Assembly (NCBI GenBank): GCA_001557505.1
Contig: LSAX01000010.1
Span: 1,736,001 to 1,800,000, forward strand
Reading direction: 5' to 3'
From: Reticulascus tulasneorum
Lineage: Eukaryota > Ascomycota > Sordariomycetes > Glomerellales > Reticulascaceae
Length of the DNA stretch: 64,000 nt
How positions within the stretch are numbered: the first letter of the stretch is position 1; each line of letters starts with the position of its first letter. The notes beneath the pieces are model-generated. The model had not been told where the DNA came from. It saw only the letters and a list, made by a program, of their open reading frames with translations, and made no database searches. This document shows positions 34,380-44,150 of this stretch, in pieces. Position numbers and translations under genes: made by a program.

Positions 34380-36134
34380 TCATGAGCCCTGCAAGTATAG
34401 TCGGCCCTCCCAAGGTCTAAAAACCCTCTTCCCTGCCCGGCCATCGCTCTTCTCCCGCTCCTGAACATCACCGTAATTGCCAACTCTCAACTGGTAGCTT
34501 CCCTCTGGCAGACGCACAGTCTGCTCCTCGCTGCTGAAGTTCAGGGCAACCAATGCCTTTGCACCACCATGCGACTTTGAAAACACAAACGTGTGCTCAT
34601 CGTCCGGCTCGTACATCTCGAACGACCCGTGGGTCAACACATCGACATGCTCCTTTCTCAGCTTCAGCATATCCTTCCAGAAGCTCAGTACCGACTCGGG
34701 CTCCTTTTCCTGCTTCGCCACGTTGATCTCGGGATAGAGGTCATGCACTCTCATCCAGGCTCCGTCCTTGGAGTCCGTGAATCCTGCATACGGCGACGAG
34801 TCCCACTGCATGGGAATGCGCGCATTGTCCCGGCCTAGGATCTGGATGCTCTTCATCACGTAGTCCAGGGTCTTCTCGTCGCCGTTCGTCTGCTCCTTGA
34901 TAGTGTTGTAATAACCCAGACTCTCAATGTCCTTGAACTCGTCAATCTTCCAGTGGTCCGGCACGTTGATCATGCCGATTTCCTGCCCTTGGTAGATGAA
35001 CAGAGTTCCCGTCAGGGAGCACATCATCATGGCCAGCATCTTTGCCGAAAGAACGCGGTACTCGGGCGCATCGGAGCCGAAGCGAGACACGGAGCGGCCC
35101 TGGTCGTGGTTCTCGCAGAAGGCCGTGGTCCACCCGTCCGTGCCGTCGATGAATTGCTGCCATTTCGCAACGATGTTCTTGAGTTCGGGGAGCTTCCACT
35201 CTCGAAACTGGTATTTGTAAGGGTTCCCTTGTCCGATATCGACAATGTCGAATTGGAACACCATGTTCATCTGCTTGTCGCCTGCGCCGATGTACTGGAG
35301 CACTTGCTTCGGGTCTGGTGTGTGCGGGAGCTCGCCGACAGTCATCGCGTCGTAGTTGTTAAGCACTTTCTGGTTCATTTCTCTCATAAACTCATGCATG
35401 CGTGGGCCGTTGGCGTATATCGACCAGGCGGGCTGTTCAAAGACATCGGGGTTTGCTATCGGTGCGTCTTGGTATTCGACGCCTTTGCTGTACATGTTGA
35501 CGCAGTCAATCCGGAACCCGTCCACGCCTTTGTCCAGCCAAAATCGCATCGCACTGTCATATATGGCCTCCCGGGTCTCTGGGTTTTCCCAGTTGAGGTC
35601 AGGCTGCTCGGTGGCAAAGAGATGAAGATAATACTCGTCAGTCGTCTCGTCGTAAGTCCAAGTGCTGCCACTAAAGTAGCTGCGCCAATTCGTTGGTGGC
35701 AGGCGAGTCCCATCCTCTGCGTATCTTGGCGGCTTCCAGATATACCAGTCGCGCTTGGGGTTGTCCTTCGAAGACTTGGATTCTCGAAACCAGGCGTGTT
35801 GGTCGGACGTGTGGTTGATGACCAGGTCCAGAATCAGCTTCATCCCCCGAGAGTGGCATGCTTCGACCAGGACCTCCATATCCTCGACCGTGCCATATGG
35901 TTCATGGACTCCTTCATAGTTGGAAATGTCGTAGCCCATGTCTATCTGCGGGCTCTCAAACATGGGTGAGACCCAGACAATGTCAACTCCCAGATCCTTG
36001 AGATAGTCAACCTTGCTGATGATGCCGGGAATGTCACCAAGGCCGTCTCCATTGGCATCCTTGAAGCTGGCGGGATAAATCTGATACACCACGCCATCTT
36101 TCCACCATGTCCTCTCTGGAGACGATTGTGCCAT
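34380..36134 (-). CDS. Alpha-glucosidase/maltase-type GH13 enzyme, intracellular
   Basis: Predicted 584 aa in one intronless exon, the usual length for yeast-type maltases. It lacks a signal peptide and starts MAQSSPERTWWKDGVVYQIY. The four GH13 motifs are complete: DLVINH (~103-108), DGFRID with nucleophile Asp210, TVGELP with acid/base Glu268, and ENHDQ with Asp344. QPDLNWENP and the MYSKG loop place it with fungal alpha-glucosidases/oligo-1,6-glucosidases. It would hydrolyse maltose- or isomaltose-type sugars taken up by a transporter. The residue after the nucleophile, which separates maltases (Thr) from isomaltases (Val), is Cys211, so specificity is open. No maltose transporter or regulator gene adjoins it. 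A TATA-like stretch and a palindrome lie 120-165 bases upstream. Confidence 0.94.
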   Translation of the reverse strand: MAQSSPERTWWKDGVVYQIYPASFKDANGDGLGDIPGIISKVDYLKDLGVDIVWVSPMFESPQIDMGYDISNYEGVHEPYGTVEDMEVLVEACHSRGMKLILDLVINHTSDQHAWFRESKSSKDNPKRDWYIWKPPRYAEDGTRLPPTNWRSYFSGSTWTYDETTDEYYLHLFATEQPDLNWENPETREAIYDSAMRFWLDKGVDGFRIDCVNMYSKGVEYQDAPIANPDVFEQPAWSIYANGPRMHEFMREMNQKVLNNYDAMTVGELPHTPDPKQVLQYIGAGDKQMNMVFQFDIVDIGQGNPYKYQFREWKLPELKNIVAKWQQFIDGTDGWTTAFCENHDQGRSVSRFGSDAPEYRVLSAKMLAMMMCSLTGTLFIYQGQEIGMINVPDHWKIDEFKDIESLGYYNTIKEQTNGDEKTLDYVMKSIQILGRDNARIPMQWDSSPYAGFTDSKDGAWMRVHDLYPEINVAKQEKEPESVLSFWKDMLKLRKEHVDVLTHGSFEMYEPDDEHTFVFSKSHGGAKALVALNFSSEEQTVRLPEGSYQLRVGNYGDVQEREKSDGRAGKRVFRPWEGRLYLQGS

Positions 36135-36847
36135 GACGACAGAGTGATGCTTGACCCGTCACAGGTTGAAGAAAACCCGGTAAGAAGAAGAAGCGTATTA
36201 CGGTGACGATTTGCAGGATCAAAAAAGATCATGAGAGTTGTCCCTCGTTCTTTTTAGAGAGTGGAAGTGTTCCACTATATACCAGTATTTATATATCTTG
36301 CATTAAACCTGCTGGAGCATCGAGTGTGGTTCGAGAATATAATCAGCCACTCGGAATTGGGACCGATGGACGCAGGTGATCACTCGAGCCAATTGCACGA
36401 CCGTTTTGACGCTTAGTCGCCCCAAAACAGCTGTCTGACGGGTAAACTTTCGCTCGAATGCAGATCTTGAGTTATCCTTGGCAGAACTGCCCATAAGAGG
36501 CAAATGCCCTGATGCAAAGCAGCTGGACGATACGACTAGCACCCTCTGCTCAAGCGACGAAATGCCCAGCAGGATGGCGTGGGTGACGCCATGACGTATT
36601 GTTTGAATTGTGGGGCATTTTCCTCGTATAGATAGACCTTACCATACACTCTAGGACAGTTGAGAAGACCAAATGGAGCCAGGGTATCTCCTTCATTTGA
36701 TACTTAACACGTTGAAATATGCGAGAGGTCCCATTCTGTAAGTGCGGCTTTGTGTTCTATGCATAGGAGACTGCCCCTCTCCCAGGGAATCTTTCGAGGT
36801 AGCCGTCCAGGGTCCTCTAAAGCTGCCTACATAAACTATCTGCATGA
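36135..36847. promoter_or_regulatory. GH13 promoter region with TATA-like stretch and palindrome
   Basis: On the minus strand, a TATATAAATA stretch lies near 36299-36288 and a 7-base inverted repeat AGTGGAA-GTG-TTCCACT at 36260-36276, both upstream of the GH13 start at 36134. The rest (36300-36847) holds no supportable gene and includes the 3' region of CTR9. Confidence 0.45.
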
Positions 36848-39800
36848 CTACTCATCCTCGGCAGACTCATCATCCACCATGCTAGTATCCACGACGGCAG
36901 CGGTAGGGGAAACGCCGTCCTTTTCGTCTGCAGACTGGCCGTTTGCCCCAGCCTTGCTAGGGTCACCATCTTCATCTCCCTCTTCCTCGTCGCTTTCTTC
37001 AACGATCCTGCCACGACGCGTGCGTTTACTTTGTTGTCGACGCGTGACTGTTTCAGCATCCTCTTCCTCGTCCTCGTCGTCATTCTTATTGTCGACATCC
37101 ATTTCATCCCCATCATCGTTGCGCCGGCCTTCGTCGTCAGAAGCCGGCGTTCCAGCATTCTCGAGCGCTCTCTCGGCTTGCTCAAGGGCATCCTCGTCTT
37201 CATCACTGTCAACGACAATCTCGGCTGACTTAAACTTGGTCGACTCCTTCTTGGTGAGACGGCGCCGCTTCTTCGTGTGGCGCTCCTCCTCCGATTCGTC
37301 ACCGTCACCATCACCGTCACCATCCCCATCTCCTTCAGACTTCTTCTTCCGGGGCCCTCGCTTCGCTTTGCCCTCCCCTGTGCCTCGCGGCGCCGCCTTT
37401 CTTTTTCGCTTGACTTTCTCGCCGGTCTCACTATCCGTAGTCATCTCGGCAGCTGCACGTTGTTTGTCTTCCTCAGCCCGCTGTTCAGCAAACGCTCGAT
37501 CTCGAGCTGCTATCTCCTCTCGCTCCTTTCTGATCTTTTCTTGCTTTGCGCGTTTTTCATCCTCGATTTTTCGTAATCGTTCTTCTCGCTCTTTCACCAC
37601 GGCCTGGCGTTGCTCCAAGGCTGCTTGAAGCTTCTCTTTATTCTTCTCCTCGTACTCTTTTTGGCTTGCCACTGCTCTTTCGAGTTGCTTTCGCTGCGTA
37701 TTACGGGCCATGTTGGCACGTTGTTCAACATCATGCTTCGGGTAAGGCGTTTGCGGGTGTGCAGCAATCTCATCCAGGGTCGAGATGGCTGACTCCAACC
37801 CTGCAGCTGCGTCTTGCAGTTGTTTTAAGGAACGCTTGCTCTCATTCAAGGCGTAGATGGTTGTCGCAAGCTGAATCTGGACGAAGGCAACGTTGAACTT
37901 GTAGTGGACCTGGTCAGGGGCAGCCTCGAGAGCCTGTAGTCTTGCGTTAGTATCGGAGAACATACAACATCCAGTCATCCGAGAAAACTCACCTTGACTG
38001 CGTATTCAAGCGATTTTTGGTAGGCCTCCAAGTTTCGATCAGCCCGACCCTTATTCAACCAGGTGCGACCCAAGCAGGCTAGAATGAGCGGGTCACTGGC
38101 TTTTCCCTCTCTCGACAGCGCCGCCTCATAGCTATCGGTAGCCTTGGAGAATTGTTTCAACTCGGCATAGATGTGGCCGAGATTTACGTATACATTTGCC
38201 TCTTTGATGGTCTCGCGGACTTTGATGAAGATTGTCAATGCAGTCTTGTAGTCTTTCTTGTCCTCGACCAACGCAATCGCGATACCTTGGGCAGCGTATG
38301 CATTCTTGGGGTCAAGCGAGAGAGCCTTCTCAAAAAATTCAACAGCTTTGCTGTAAGTAGAGCTCCGCTTTTGTTTCTCCTGATCGGTTTCACGGCGCAT
38401 TTCCCGAGCCTGCATAAGATACAGATTCCCCATTCCAACTAAAGCATAGCGGTCGTGCTTATCATAATTCTGTAGTGTATGCTTGTAATGCCGGAATTCT
38501 GGGTCTTCCGCAATGTTATGCGGCCGCTTTTTCGAATGCATTCTGCCAAGATACCAGCCATACAAAGCACGAACTTCGAGGTCAGTCGGATTCTCTTGGT
38601 AAAGCTTTGCCACCGCGTCTGGACCTTCTTTGTTGGGCGACTTTCTCAACTTCATGTAAGCCAACCGAGTTCGGGCGTCGGTATAATCCTCGTGACGTGC
38701 TAGAAGACCTTCATAAGCCTCCATAGCCTGATCTGAAAGGCCCCTGGCTTCGTAGCTTCTTCCTAGGTTAAAGCCAATGGTTGTGACCAGAGCATCAGTA
38801 TCCATGTCCTGGTCCTTCTCCCCAGCTCTGACGCAAGCGCCCAGGGCGGCTTCGAACATCTCGGTTGCAGGCTCATGTTTCTCCGCCTGGGAGTAGAAGC
38901 AGCCGATGTTGTTAAGGAGCTGAGGTGGTAGGAATTTGCGCATCGCGGCTCGCACCTCTGCCTCGTCTGTGATTTCGCTTGGGCGCTCGTAGTCCGGAAC
39001 CTGGTCAATTTCGAGCTTCTCCACCTGTAACAGACATTGTTGGGCTTTTTCAGGATGTTCTGTCTCGTATAGGCGAGCGAGATTCAGCAAGACGGCGGCG
39101 TCAGCCGGCAGGTTCTTGCTCGGGTCTTTCCATGCAGATCGCACGCTTTCAAGCAAGCCAATAGCCTTTCTCATCTCTGCGGACTTGTCCTCCTTGTTGT
39201 CTGTGTCCTGATTCGCGAAGACTTCTTCAGCATAGATGGTGCCTAGAAGGATCATGGCCTCATAGTTCTTGGACTGTTGAATCATCTTCTCGAGACGCAA
39301 TTTAGCTTCGCCCAGATCGTTGTTTAGCACTGACAACTGAGCGGCACCAAACTTTGCGGGCAGATATCCGCGGTCAGCACCGCCTCTCGCATCATCCGCA
39401 CGTCGATAGAAGTCGCTAGCTCGCTCAGGGTCTCCAGTATAGTGTTCTTTTCGCGCCAGCAGATACCACCCATCGCTGGCAATGGCGTTGACATCCGTAT
39501 ATTGGATAGCCTTATGCGCCAACGAATCGACATTGCCGAGTTGTTTCCGAGATAAAAAGTAGCCGGCAAACGTTGCACATGTGAGGGGTAGATCTTTGTC
39601 AAGCTTGAAAGATTTTTGGGTGTATTCCGTCATGGCCTTCTTGTAAAGGCGGATGAACTCTGGGCTGTTGGTTGGAACGTGCCCGCTAGAATCCAGATAG
39701 AAGAGTCCAAGGAGGATATTTGCAATTTTCGACTCCGGGTTGATCTCAAGGCACCTTTCCCAAGCAAGCTTTGCGTCTTCTTTGAAACCGAGCTGCCAGA

Positions 39801-40593
39801 AACAACATCCGATACCGATCCTCGGATCAGGATCCACCAGGTCAGGCATCTTCTGAAGGACCTCCTGATAGCAAGCCAGAGACTCTGGGTATTTCCCGAG
39901 CGAGAACAGGCCACGAGCCTTCCCCATGACTGCCAGCATGTTCTTCCCCTGTGAGACCCTGATGGCATCCTCGAAGGCTTTCAGAGCTTGACGCAAGCTC
40001 TCTCCTCTTTCATCGCTCATTTGTCCCGGCGCTATGGGCTTTGGTGTCTGCAACGACGCTTTCAGCAACAGAAGCACACCACGAGCAAGAAACAAAGGTG
40101 GGAAAGCAGGGCTGATGCGAACGGCTTCGTTAAGAGTCGTGGTGGCTAGCTGCAGGTAGTACTCCTTCGTCTTTGCCTCCGAGGCGAGTTGACCTTCAGG
40201 CGCAATTCGAGGAGCCTCGCGACTCTTCCAGAGATACATCCAACACAGGCAGCCGATCATGCTCAGCTTCTCTCTCGGATTGTTGTCTCTCATTGCACCT
40301 CCTCCTCGAATGAGCATCTCGATGGCATGATCAATTTTCTTCTGTTTGGCGTAAGCCAAAGATACCGTCATCCAGTATGTTCGTGCGGCGCGTTCGTTCT
40401 CGAACAGAGTGCAAAGCTCGGTCGGGTCGTCCACAAGATCCTCCAAATCGATCTCGACAGCTTCATCCTCTGCCTCGCCTTGGACGGGAATATCGATCGC
40501 GGAAGGAATGTCGGAGAACCGTTTGCTGATCGGCACGCCTCCGGTGGCGCCGTTGGCCGTTCCGTTGGCCGTGCCATTTCGAAGGGCCGACAT
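36848..40593 (-). CDS. CTR9: CTR9, TPR subunit of the Paf1 transcription elongation complex
   Basis: Predicted 1228 aa from exons 40593-37993 and 37933-36848; the 59-base intron (GTGAGT donor, CTAAC branch, CTACAG acceptor) joins LEYAVK to ALEAAPDQVHYKFNVAF. Most of the first ~950 residues are tandem TPR repeats, for example TYWMTVSLAYAKQKKIDHAIEM, YPESLACYQEVLQKMPDLVD and SKAVEFFEKALSLDPKNAYAAQGIA. A long coiled-coil follows (RKQLERAVASQKEYEEKNKEK; REERLRKIEDEKRAKQEK), then a charged tail with a Gly-Asp repeat (from codons near 37298-37335), lysine clusters and acidic runs. Ctr9 scaffolds the Paf1 complex on RNA polymerase II and is needed for H2B ubiquitination and H3K4 methylation (family knowledge). 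Length agrees with filamentous fungal homologues. Confidence 0.96.
37298..37335. repeat. Coding microsatellite in CTR9 (Gly-Asp repeat)
   Basis: Near-perfect 6-base units of CACCGT/CACCAT type encode alternating Gly and Asp (about six pairs) in the acidic tail of CTR9. Such a stretch can vary in length between strains. Confidence 0.7.
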
Positions 40594-41770
40594 GTCGAAG
40601 GAGAGTTGTTGATATGGAGAATGGCGAGGTGTGATAGGGAGGGTTTAGCTCACAACGAGCAGGTGGGACCTTTGATCATGAATGAGGTAGAGAAAGTATA
40701 GACAGTCGAAAGAGCCCCGAGGCACGTAATCAACGGCGCGAAGTATTCGTGAGTCCGAAAGGCATTGCTAAGTGGACTGCCTAGTAAGATGTCTTGATCT
40801 TTGGCGAAGTATTGTTTGGCTGTGCGAACAGCTCCTAATGGACCCAAAATTTCTGAGGATGGATGAATGAGGCTGACAGGCTCTCAATGGGCTGGCCCTG
40901 AGAGGTGGTCCGTGCACAACCCAACTTGTGCGTACATTACGCTAGCTGTACGGATTACAGGGGTGTCAGGAAACCGGCAAGTCTCATTGATTGTACGAGT
41001 TGGTATTGAGCATAATTTATATGAACATAATCCATTGTACTCGGATGGCTTGCAGTTCAACTTCATCACGCCTCTAAGGCAATTCATTAGTGAATCAGCC
41101 ATCGACAGTCACTGTTATGTCTACTACTACCTGGGCTCTTTAACTCGACATGTAACCCGGCTCTTACCACACCTATCAGCTGGTTGATTTTCATCGTCTT
41201 CGCCGCCTTGAAGTCCATCTATAATGGCGATGTGCGAGGGATCTCGGGTTGCGCCTCTATTGAACTTTTCTTCTAAATGACCACATAGCCTCTAATGAAT
41301 ACTCACTTCCATAACTATTCCCGTTGAAGCTTCCGAAGCTAGATGGCTCTGTTCCATGGTCTACCCGAACTAATAGATACTGATAGGTCCTGTTCAGCTC
41401 TCCTTTAGTTCAGCATACTACCTCAACGGCACAAGTCAAAAATTTATCATAATGAAGTACAGATTAATTTGGGGTAGCGTGCGATTGTTTAAGTTGCCAG
41501 TTATCTCCTCGCCTTAGAAGTGAAAGGTAATGGGACATGCCTTCTAAGGTGGCTAGGAAGGTTCGTACTTCGCTTTTCGTCTTCAATCAGTTCCGGCACA
41601 CCACAGCCTCCTTCCTTCCTTCCTCCTTGCACTTGGAGCATCTTGTTATCCTCCTAGATTCCGCCTACAACCACCGGGTTTGCATCGCGGGCGCAAGATC
41701 GAGCTTGTAGTCAACTGGCAAAGTAAACATCGGCCAGATTCCAATCCAATATCAACAAGCCGGTCACAGC
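40594..41770. promoter_or_regulatory. Divergent intergenic region, CTR9 / membrane protein gene
   Basis: No gene is supportable in these 1177 bases. A CTTCC tandem stretch (41611-41630) lies about 145 bases before the start of the membrane protein and may be a pyrimidine-rich core promoter element. Confidence 0.45.
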
Positions 41771-43232
41771 ATGTCTCGAGGTGTTGTGGTTCCGACTGGA
41801 CCACTTGACTCGGCCCCACCTCAACCCGGTGCATGCTCCTCGGGATGGGACTGTTTGACTGATGCCCAGGAATTTGGCATCATCATCAGTATTCTTGTAA
41901 CCATCTCAGTCTTAGTTGGCGCCTTCATGTTTTATAGAAGGAGCAGCAACTCATCATGGATGAAGAACGAGGAGTATTGGGTTCCAATACGAAGGCGCAG
42001 ACGATCGAGAAGCCGCCGAGGGCCTGGAAACCAGTCTCTACCCACCTTCCTCCAGGCTCATGGCCAGGGGCCTCAAGTCATGCTGCCGTATCCTGCAAGG
42101 GTGTACAGTCGGCCAGTCATTATTCAAATACCTCCGCCACCTCCTCCGCCTCCAGCAACGCAGCACATGCCTGGCCGGTGGTTCTTAGCCTTTCATAACG
42201 CTCTGCCTGCGACGTTTCCCGTCTTTCCTGAGAATTCGCGCGTAGGATATCTCACAACCACCAACCAGCACCAGGCCCCGCCTCCAGGTGTCCCGCATGC
42301 ACAAGTTCAGAAGCAGCACCCATATGATTTACCATCACGCCATTCATCATTCAGCCGCAGACTGCATCGAGCCTCCAGAATCCCAACAGGCCGCGCATCA
42401 ACCATTGCAAGTTCAACTTCTCAGTCTCGGCCTCGATCTCGATCTGATTCTCGATCATCAGTAGTCTCCAGCCGTCAGTCGCGGGTTTCTATCGTGTCAT
42501 CATCTCATCCGCCAACCGAAATACTCAGTAGTAGAGCACGATCAGTCGAACCGGCACCAATCATCGATTCACCCCAATCCGCCATGGCCACGGTCTACAG
42601 TGACGACTATACCATGCCCGTCGTAGATCACCTGCCAAGTCTGGCGCACAGACATAGGAGGCCCAACTCTGATATCCATGATCAACCACACTTGTACATG
42701 GCCGCGGACCATGGACCTTTGACTGATAGCGAACCAAGTCAACGCGGAAACGCTTGGGGAGCTACCTCGCATCCAAACGAGTCACCCAGTGGGGTTTCAG
42801 GTCAAAGCCAAGGATTAGAATTGCCTAACCAGCCGGCCATGACTTCGCTCGGCAACATCCCAAGCGTGGCTTCCATCGCCAGTGCTTGCCCGCCAGATTC
42901 TGAATCTCAAAGACACGCCAATGAATGCAAAGAGTAAGAAGATGCTTCAAAATGACCTATTATCGTCATGCTGAATCCCCAACAGGAGCAGTCAAGATTC
43001 AGAGAGTCGTCCCGGTGGCTCCGTGAATCTGCAGTACACCCAGCCAGGACGGGCGCAAAAAAGTGCATCCCTCAGAACGACTTGGTCAGCTCTTGCTCAT
43101 AGCATTGTACGTCCTACACGAATTCCTGTCGAATCGCGCTACCAAAGAAAAGAGCCATACGATGGTTTGAGTAACAGAAAGGTAGGTTATAGCCGTCGGG
43201 AGATTTCAAGACGAGAAGAGGAAAGAAGGTAG
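41771..43232 (+). CDS. Unknown single-pass membrane protein with Pro-rich and Ser/Arg-rich tail
   Basis: Predicted 469 aa from exons 41771-42933 and 42986-43232; the 52-base intron has a GTAAGA donor and CAACAG acceptor. A short N-terminal segment with two Cys (PGACSSGWDCLTDAQEF) is followed by one hydrophobic helix (GIIISILVTISVLVGAFMFY, about residues 36-55) and then a basic stop-transfer stretch (RRRRRSRSRRG). The long tail carries an eight-Pro run, Ser/Arg repeats (SRPRSRSDSRSSVVSSRQS) and low complexity. The likely topology is short outside, long tail in the cytosol. I do not recognise the family. The C-terminus is uncertain: a further open stretch follows at 43243-43397. Confidence 0.66.
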
Positions 43233-44150
43233 ATGCCCCAAGTCATCTTCACTTTGGGAGCCATTGACAGATCAAACAGAACTTGCTCTGCCATCAACAT
43301 CAATGGCCAAGAGGAATCGGACGATGGAGAATTTGCTCCCGCCGCTCCTAAACCGATTCATCAAGGAGGTGGCCAGTATGGACCAAATCGGCTTTAACGG
43401 AAATCTTTGAAATAAACCACCTACCTCCAACTATACAGAATGAAGAGAAACCCGGCTAGGAGAGTGAAATGACTAAGGGACAGCTACATGAGATAACATG
43501 CACAAGCACCTAGAACATTCAGGAGATGACCGACGTTGAACCATAAGTAGCTGATGAAATGAAAAGCTGCATTCGGTAGTAGTTTCCTGAGCAAATAGAA
43601 CAATGATTGTTCTTTAGTGTTTCCCGACGGAATGCTGCGTTATGGCAATCGTGTGTTGCTTGGATGTCTTGTTTAGCTTTCATCAAAGTCGTAAGATCTT
43701 AGATGTAACTAAGGTGCTTGGTGTTCGGGATTGTGGCTGGAGATGAAGTGGTCCGTGCGTTTAGCGTCGTCATATCTGGGCAATAGCAGCAGGCATTCAC
43801 TTTTGGGGGAACCACATCGCTCTGGAGCTTAGCAAGGGACTTCGAACATCCTTTCAACTTCCAACCAGCAACGACTCCTCCTCAACCACATCCTGCTCAC
43901 AGTTCCGATTGATAAACAAGACGACTTTGAATAACATGAAGGGAACACAGCTGTTAACGTCTTGAACATACCGTATAACATCGAGAGTCGCATGCCGACA
44001 GTTCCATCGTCCGCCCCTCCCCCGCTACCGTAACGCCGCCGTAGCTGCCTCTTTGCGCGCAGCCTGACCGAGAGGCATACCATACCCTTGGTTTGGTTTG
44101 AAATCTTTATTATCCCGGCTTGCGCGCATTTTGCGTCTCAGACTCGCATC
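43233..44150. other. Intergenic region before SNX41
   Basis: No gene is firmly supportable. The first 160 bases may hold a last exon of the preceding gene (see findings). The remainder is the SNX41 promoter and leader. Confidence 0.4.

Noticed and set aside
34953..35969. 338-codon open frame on the + strand
   Set aside because: It lies wholly opposite the GH13 gene, whose catalytic motifs are certain; antisense frames of GC-rich genes are often open by chance.
36817..37628. 204- and 292-codon frames overlapping the CTR9 tail
   Set aside because: They are other-frame readings of the repetitive charged CTR9 C-terminus and are Ser/Arg low complexity.
40189..40701. 170-codon + strand frame over the CTR9 start
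   Set aside because: It is antisense to the conserved CTR9 N-terminus and has no features.
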